Source: Halicephalobus mephisto
Taxonomy: Eukaryota > Nematoda > Chromadorea > Rhabditida > Panagrolaimidae
Length of the DNA: 64,000 nt
Direction: 5' to 3'
NCBI GenBank assembly: GCA_009193035.1
Contig: SWDT01000045.1
Coordinates: forward strand, 248,001 to 312,000
Shown here: piece after piece, positions 58,001 to 64,000 of the stretch
Layout: each line of letters begins with the position of its first letter
Position numbering within the stretch: position 1 is the first letter of the stretch
The notes under the pieces: generated by a model
What the model was told of the DNA's origin: nothing
The model's input: the letters and a program-made list of their open reading frames with translations, nothing else
Databases searched by the model: none
Translations under genes and position numbers: made by a program

Positions 58001-59447
58001 CAGAAGTCTCCTAGAATTCCATCCGAATTTCAGGAAACTTCTAGAATTCCACGAAATTTCGCAGAAGTTCCTAGAATCTTCTATAATTTTCCAAAGGAAC
58101 TTCGACAGGCTTCCAGAATCTTGTCGGGATTTTCAGAAGCTTCAAAAAGCTCTCCAGAATCCAGCACAAGATTCTGAACATCAGAATTTAAAAATTTTCA
58201 AAATTTGTTTTCAGAAAATTTTTCGATTTTTAAAAATACCGTAATCGACGAATTTCTTCAGGGGCTGGGTCAAGGTGGGAGAAATGCTTCTGAATCCTCT
58301 GGGAGACGACGACGACGACCTCGAATGCAACCACGTCATCGACAAGAATCTGACGGCCGGATTCATCATCGTGGAGAGGACAGAAGACAAACTTCCTTCT
58401 TTAAAAAAAGACATTTTTTGGGAACAAGACCAAATTGCTCCGTTGTACACTGTCAAAGCTTCAAAGAGATTCGTTCATCCACTTGTCGGATCTGCAGCCG
58501 GACTCAAGTAAGTCCCAAGTATACGGTAGAAGTTCTAATTTATTTTTAGTCTTCTGAAAGACAGCACAAGTGTCACCATGGTACCCCACGGAGCCGTCAC
58601 GGCAAACATGGATCCAGCAGAAAGGGTAATTTTAAAAAACCGAAGATTTAAAATTTATTTAATTTTAAAAAATCGAAAATTTAAAATTTATTTAATTTTA
58701 AGAAACCAAAAATTTAAAATTTATCTAATTTTAAAAAATCGAAGATTTAAAATTTTTTGAATTTTAAAAAATCGAAAATTTATTTGAAAAGTCAAAAATT
58801 TAGGAATTTGAAAATCTCGGAAATTTTAAAATTAATGATTTGGGATTTATTGTTTTATTAGTTTCTTATTAGATTACTGTAGGAGGTAGAAAAGTAAACT
58901 AGAAAGGACCTGAAGCGATATCCTGAATTTCAGGGAGTGTGGCATACTGTAAGATATGAGTAAGATTATTAATTCCAGTCGTTTCGATGGATATATAAAA
59001 ATTAATTTTTGTTAAATCATTCGAGAGAAATTTTTTTTTTATTTTTGTTTTCTATCTTGATTATTACTGCCTAAGAAAACAGTATTAATAAAAAACAGAC
59101 AGTGACTGAAAACGAACACTATCTTCGATCTTCATACGAGCTGTCCAAGTTACTATTAAAACAGAAAAGTAACAAAAAAAGAACCTGAAGCGATATCCTG
59201 AATTTCAGGGAGTGTGGCATACTGTAGGATTTGAGTAAGATTATTAATTCCAATCGTTTCGATGGATATATAAAAATTAATTTTTGTTAAATCATTCGAG
59301 AAAAATTTTTATTTTATTTTTGGTTTTTTAATTATTATTAATTTTCAGAGAACTTACACAAGAATCATCAACTTAGAAAAGCCTCACGATGCCAGGACCG
59401 ATCCAGAAGCTCAGGGACTCGTCGTGGCCAGAACACACGACGAATGA
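55059..59447 (+). CDS. Bestrophin family chloride channel
   Basis: Exons 55059-55237, 56636-57295, 58262-58507, 58550-58625 and 59349-59447 join in frame to 419 aa. Family landmarks occur in order: LKWRGSLWKAICRQLILW near the N-terminus, DSYIPLTFMLGFFVSFVVGR in TM2 and the neck, RYMVLTQALVLRDIS and VRKRFPS, then QFIVFMGWVKVGEMLLNPLG followed by a DDDDD acidic cluster and VIDKN. The last corresponds to the calcium-clasp segment of human BEST1. Bestrophins are pentameric anion channels gated by calcium. The junction AT|GGGC restores the conserved FMGW exactly, so the donor is the GTTTGT at 57296 and the open frame beyond it is intron. The cytosolic tail is short (about 90 residues after the acidic cluster). 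Nematodes have many bestrophins and I cannot name the orthologue. The start is three bases after TCGTCAG, a trans-splice-like acceptor. Confidence 0.9.
55240..56630. repeat. Bestrophin intron 1 repeats
   Basis: 55240-55380 is AATAAAATTATTTAAAAAAA repeat. 55550-55750 is a duplicated unit (GAGACCATTTTTTTGAAATT). 55990-56560 is five copies of about 95 bases (ATTTTTAGATTTTAATTTTT, TTTTTTTGGAAGATTCTGAA). No exon is seen in it. Confidence 0.65.
57314..57483. mobile_element. MITE copy A in bestrophin intron 2, 170 bases
   Basis: Perfectly matched inverted ends of about 23 bases (CAGTGAAACCTCGCTAAAAA at both ends), TA on both sides, no coding capacity. It starts 18 bases after the donor of bestrophin intron 2 and contributes in-frame codons, so the exon frame appears to run through it. 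Confidence 0.9.
57537..57708. mobile_element. MITE copy B in bestrophin intron 2, 172 bases
   Basis: Same orientation and nearly the same sequence as copy A, 53 bases downstream. It has its own TA duplication (57535-57536, 57709-57710), which indicates an independent insertion and not a simple tandem duplication of the interval. Confidence 0.9.
57720..58200. repeat. Degenerate repeat in bestrophin intron 2
   Basis: Imperfect units around CTTCTAGAATTCCACGAAAT and TTCAGAAGTCTCCTAGAATT, the same word family as 1-705. Confidence 0.5.
58860..59320. repeat. Direct duplication in bestrophin intron 4
   Basis: About 145 bases at 58895-59040 are repeated at 59175-59320 with few changes. Both copies contain CCTGAAGCGATATCCTGAAT and GTCGTTTCGATGGATATA or its near variant. 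Confidence 0.9.
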
Positions 59448-60644
59448 GCCCATCCACAGCTGCCTCGATCGTGCCGTTACGGAAACCAAAAATTTATTTC
59501 TAAACTGTCTCAAAACGAATTTCGAGAATTTTCTAGAAACTTTCAAAAATTAAAATTTCAAACATTGCTTCAAAAATCACGTTATTCAAATTTTTCGAAT
59601 TTGTTTCAAAAAAATTTTTCAAATTTTTTATTTAAAAAAATTAAATTTAAAAATTTTTTTATTTTTATTAAAAAAAATTAAATTCTTTAAATTTTTTATT
59701 TTTATTAAAAAAATTAAATCTTTTTATTTTTTTAAAAAAAATTAAATTCTTTAAATTTTTTATTTTTTTAAAAAAATTATTTTTTATTTTTTAAATTTTT
59801 TTCGAATTTTTGGAATTTTTTAAAAACTTTCGAAATTTTTATTTTCAGATACTGCCTAAAATTTTTTTAAAATTAAAAATTGGAATTTCTAATTTTCTAG
59901 AAATTCCTAAAATTAAAAATTCGAATATTCGTTCTAAAAACATATCATTTTAAAATTTTGAAAATTGTTTCAATATGAATTTTTATAATTTTTTAAATTC
60001 CTAAAATTCCGAATTCAGGTATTGAATTTAAAATTACATAATTTAAAAAAAGTTAAAAATAAATATTTTTTTAAAATTATCTCAACACGAAATTTTTTTA
60101 ATTTAAAAAAGTTAAAAAATAAATATTTTTTAAAATTATCTCAACACGAAATTTTTTAAATTTAAAAAAATTAAAAATAAATATTTTTTTAAAAATTATC
60201 TCAACACAAAATTTTAGTTTTTTAAATTACATAATTTTAAAAAATAAATATTTCCAGTAAAATTATCTAAACACTAAATTTCTATAACCTTTTAAAAATT
60301 TCCAAAATTTTCAGTTTCAAAAAATTCTAAAATTATATTTAAAAAGTTAAAATATTTTTTATAAAATTTCTATAACCTTTTAAAAATTTCCGAAATTTTT
60401 TGTTTTAAAAAATTCTAAAATTACATTAAAAAAGTTAAAAACCACGAAACCCCCTCAACACGTTTTTTTAAACCTTCTTAGAAAATCCAAAACTACAGTA
60501 ATCCTTTTAAAAAATATACTTTTTCCTATTTTATAATCTTCAATTTTTGGAGTCTTTTAAAAATAAAAAATCCCATTTCGAAACTTCCAAAAACCAACTT
60601 TTCCTCAGGGCATGCTTCTGTCGCGATCATTTATTTCGTCATTT
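59448..60644. other. Spacer between convergent bestrophin and zinc-module genes
   Basis: 3' flanks of both genes. It is low-complexity A/T throughout, with a 60-70 base repeat at 60030-60240 (AAAATTATCTCAACACGAAA, three copies). No gene is seen. Confidence 0.55.
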
Positions 60645-63560
60645 TTACATCGACATAACAACAAAAAATCCATTTTCATTTTTACCTAGTATTAAAGTCG
60701 GAGAATCCTCGTTTTCCTGAGATCTGTAATGTTCAACTTCCTTCGTTACAGTATCCAGAAGAAATATGGGACAATTTATCATTTTCGAAACTGAAGCCAA
60801 ATGAGCACTTGTGACGTCATGTGCGAACATGGTGTTTTTAAAAATCGCATCTGTGTGGCTTAAAGATGAAAAATCTTTTCCACCAACTACCCCCAGGGTA
60901 CCAAAGTGATCGAAAAAGTATTTATTGATTTGGTTCTTGATTACTTGACTTTGCGAATCTGATCCTGAGATTAAGTAAGATATAGCCATGAATCCAGTGT
61001 CCGAATCTGCATCGAATTTTTTAAATTTCTTAATAATTGGAAAACTGTCGATTTTAAAACCAGATATATCCATTCCAGCCCATATTGAATATCCAGCGTC
61101 CGTCGGGGGGATTCCGAAAATTTCACAAGCAGCTTTCAGCCATTTCGTGGACGGTTTTTCCATCGTCACATCCGATATTGTAGATATTGAAAATTCCGAA
61201 TTAATTTCTGTTTTTAGATTTTCAGATGTAATACATCTTTTATCTGATTCCGATTCTTCAAAAAACACTTTTTTCTGTGGCGGTTCAGAAGTCACAATCC
61301 TATTTCTTGTTCGTTTTTTTCTTCCGTCTGGTTTAATCGACTTCAGATTCCCTTCAGAAGTTTCAAAATTATCTTTTTTCAAAGTACAACTTCCAAAATC
61401 CGACGGCAACAATTTCGGCTTACAGTACCTAGGATGAGGAAACTCAGCATTTACAGTAATCTCACCAGAATCCAAAATTTGCAAAATAGCTTCTGCTTTT
61501 TCACAATTAATACATTTAAAAACATAATTGTTCAAATCATCCAGACCAGATTTAACATAATAATAACCTGTTGAAAAATTATCTTCATCAACAATGTAGA
61601 ATTTTTCTTTTTCCGAATCCAGATACCATCGATTTTCCGGAATAACACAAGTATTATCTACAGTAATTTCCCAACTTTCTGAATCTTCTGTTGTTCGTTT
61701 TTTATAAATTTCTTCATTTTCTTTTTGTTTTTCCAAAGCAGATTCTAGGCTTTTCGGAACACACATCCCAGCATGGATGTCATCGGCCACAACTCTCCGT
61801 TCTCCATGGACATTCATCAAATACGCACAAGAATGTCGTTTTCCACTGCATGTAGTACAGTAATACGTACATTTCAAATCTTCTGTGTTTACTTTTTCTT
61901 TGTTTAGACTTTTTTTATGAAAATGAATACCGTATTCCCGACATTGAGATTTGTCGTTCGATTCCATTATGATCAATCTACCGTTTACGACTCCGCTTTT
62001 GTTAAATCCTAAAATCCATCCATCGTTCGAAACAAGTCGGAAATTCTCAAATCCTGGACAAAATTCTGGAATTCTATTTCCTCCAAGTTCCATTTGCTTC
62101 TCAGATATGTGACTTATCGGCCTTGGATTACAGTACGACGCATGCATCGATCCCGGGGGCTCAAGTACCACCTTGAATCCATTCTCCAGTGTATTCATGA
62201 TCAAAATTGTGTTTTTTCGTTCATCTTTTTTAATACAAAAAAGACACAAATACCGTACTTGATCAGATTCGGCAGTTTTCTTCGTTCTAGCATATTCACG
62301 TCCTAGACTTCTTGTAAACGGATCTCGAACAATAATCCTCGCCCCAAATTCGCACTTGTTATTCATTCCAAAATACCAATTCATGTCCGGAACAACTCTA
62401 TATTCTTTAAACTCTGGATTCTGGAGCAACGGAGACGTCAGTTGTTGGTCAATTCGCTGAATTTCCTCCCTAAAACAAAAAACTCAAATTTTTCTAAAAA
62501 TAATTTTTTTAAGAATTGAATATTCGAAAATTTAATTCTTCTTAAACTTAATCTTTTAAAAATTTAACATTTTTTAAATTTAATTTTTAAATTCGGTATT
62601 TTTTAGATTTAGTTCTTTAAATTTGGTATTTTTTAGATTTAGTTTTTAAATTTGGTATTTTTTAGATTTAGTTTTTTTTTAATTTAAAAAAACTGACCTC
62701 GTTCCGAACATGTATGTGAATTTTCTTATTTCGATCAATACTTGCTGAATGTCCCTGGGTTTGCAGGACGATTTGTGGCGTTCCTCGGGGGATTCTGTGA
62801 TTCTGTCTTCTTCGGTGATGTAATTCGCGGAAACCTTGCAAGTGCTACAGTAATAGACGTCCCGGCTGGCGGAGCATCCGTAGTTGTTTTTGATGTACTC
62901 CCGGAAGAGATTGCTGTCGTACTCTGTTCTGATAAGTAATTTTCCGTTTTTCAAGCCGTATATACTGTAACCAAAGAACCAGTCACTTTTCGGAACTTCT
63001 CGATGGGTCGCCGGAGGGACGTATTTCCGCTTCGAGGCCGTGATGGAGTCCCTGGTCTTCTCGCAGTCCTTCATGTGCTTGCTGGATTCATACAGTGTGT
63101 GCGTGCCGTCGTTGTTCACGTACATGAGTATCTTACTGTATTTGCCCCGATTTATGCACTTGCTACAGACGTACCTTCTGACGGCGTCGCTGTCCCGGGA
63201 GTGCAGTCTGTATAAATACACCAATTCTGAATTTTTATCCACCTGGATCCACAGTCTTCTGTCAGGTTCACCTTTGGCGTTCGGACACAACCCCCATTCC
63301 CGATCTTCCGCGACCAACTCTCCTGAATTTTGGGGCACTTTCCTGGTCGTCCCGTTGTCGTCGTAGGTCTCGGGTTCAGAATCTATTTCATCGTCGATTT
63401 CATCTGATTCATAGCTGTCCCGGGTTTCTTCCTTCTTGAAGAAGCTGAATTGAGCAGACATACTTGGCAATTCGCCGTCAGAATCCTCATCGTCGTCCGG
63501 AATTTCTGTTTTTACTTCGTCCTTGAACCAGCTGGTGATCGTCGTCTTGTCCAGCGTCAT
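60645..63560 (-). CDS. Unrecognised 895-aa protein: five C-x2-C...H-x3-C modules plus OTU-like pseudoprotease domain
   Basis: Exons 63560-62698 and 62469-60645 join in frame (phase 2). The start is preceded by TTTCAG, so SL trans-splicing is likely. Residues 1-80 are acidic and disordered. Five modules follow, each a tryptophan/aromatic strand region, often REY, then (F/Y)xCxxC and HxxxC: Cys pairs at about 132, 238, 363, 492 and 607, closing Cys at about 166, 266, 401, 524 and 637. The order resembles the FLYWCH/WRKY-GCM1 zinc-finger fold, with shorter Cys spacing. A basic GRKKRTRNR follows (about 670-678). Residues 735-895 match the OTU pattern: DSDTGFMAISYLISGS in place of DGNCxFRAISYLxTG, and HDVTSAHLASVSKMINCPIF in place of the TDVEI..A...L..PI helix-strand. 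The catalytic Cys is Thr (779) and the late His is Gly (888), so it should be inactive. Nuclear DNA- or ubiquitin-binding is inference. Confidence 0.75.
62475..62697. repeat. Intron of the zinc-module gene with 29-base repeat
   Basis: About three copies of AATTTGGTATTTTTTAGATT at 62590-62670. The intron is 228 bases. Confidence 0.75.
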
Positions 63561-64000
63561 AAGACCTGAAATCAATACTGACTTCAACTACCTACAACCG
63601 CGTAAAAGGAAAAAACACGAAAAACGCGAATATATATATGGAATTTTTTTAAATATTAAATTTCATTTTTAGGCTTGATATTTAAATTTTTTCAAATCCT
63701 AAAATTGAGTATTATCGTGGAATATAAGGATTTAGGGACAGCAAAAACTTTAAAACGACACAGAGCAAGACAACAGAGCAAGGAAAAGGGCAAACGAGCC
63801 CAACCAAGAGAAATGGAGCACGAGTAGACGACACAAAACACATAGGGATGGACACACAACTGGAAAAACCCGTCCAAAACATACGACTCATTGGTCACGG
63901 CAACTGACTAGTTCTATACACTCAGTCTGGCAAAACTAAAACATAAAAAAGCCATATATTACACAAAAAAATTCTTAAAATAAAAAAAATCAAAAAACGA
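63561..64000 (-). promoter_or_regulatory. Upstream region of the zinc-module gene
   Basis: 63610-63720 is AT-rich. 63720-63930 has balanced composition, purine-rich on the plus strand, and is a reasonable promoter candidate. The 68-codon frame on the minus strand in it has a hydrophobic, Cys-rich translation but no family features, and I do not call it a gene. Confidence 0.35.

Noticed and set aside
63692..63898. 68-codon hydrophobic, Cys-rich minus-strand frame
   Set aside because: No splice or start support and no family resemblance. More likely the promoter of the zinc-module gene.
1..64000. A bacterial-style defence or mobile gene cluster
   Set aside because: All genes are intron-containing nematode genes on mixed strands; no operon, phage or plasmid functions are present.

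Overview
The window reads as nuclear DNA of a rhabditid nematode, probably Caenorhabditis or a close relative. The evidence is short-exon genes with GT..AG introns ending in TTTCAG, SL-type acceptors a few bases before start codons, nematode-specific chemoreceptors (Srh-like and Sre-like), and an adenylyl cyclase next but one to a GDP-glucose phosphorylase, the order I recall for the C. elegans acy-2/mcp-1 region. The species is not C. elegans as I know it. Introns and spacers are AT-rich and unusually full of minisatellites.

Layout. 1-1143 (-): 5' end of tubulin-folding cofactor B, running off the left edge. 1144-1730: divergent promoter. 1731-5236 (+): GDP-D-glucose phosphorylase. 5382-6795 (-): two-pass, probably mitochondrial, TMEM223-like protein, convergent with the previous gene and carrying a TA-flanked MITE in an intron. 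6796-13389: about 6.6 kb of repeats, a foldback element and a tRNA-related SINE-like unit. 13390-19629 (+): complete membrane adenylyl cyclase, 8 exons, 1069 aa. 19630-24753: spacer, mostly minisatellite. 24754-41740 (+): 22-exon secreted protein of 1840 aa alternating Kunitz and lustrin-type Cys-rich modules, with an extra canonical Kunitz exon at 42350-42531 that no standard splice connects. 43670-44698 (-): intronless Srh-like receptor. 45724-48442 (-): four-exon Sre-like receptor. 48443-55058: repeat-rich spacer. 55059-59447 (+): bestrophin chloride channel with two near-identical MITEs in one intron. 60645-63560 (-): unrecognised 895-aa protein with five tandem C-x2-C...H-x3-C modules and a C-terminal OTU-like domain that has lost its catalytic Cys and His.

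The genes do not form an operon or a single pathway. They are independent cytoskeletal, metabolic, signalling, cuticle/extracellular and sensory genes. The most novel item is the zinc-module/pseudo-OTU protein. Next are the Kunitz array, in which most inhibitor domains lack the Cys14-Cys38 disulfide, and the orphan last Kunitz exon. Exon models were built by hand: every junction given keeps frame and uses GT..AG, but none is confirmed by transcripts.
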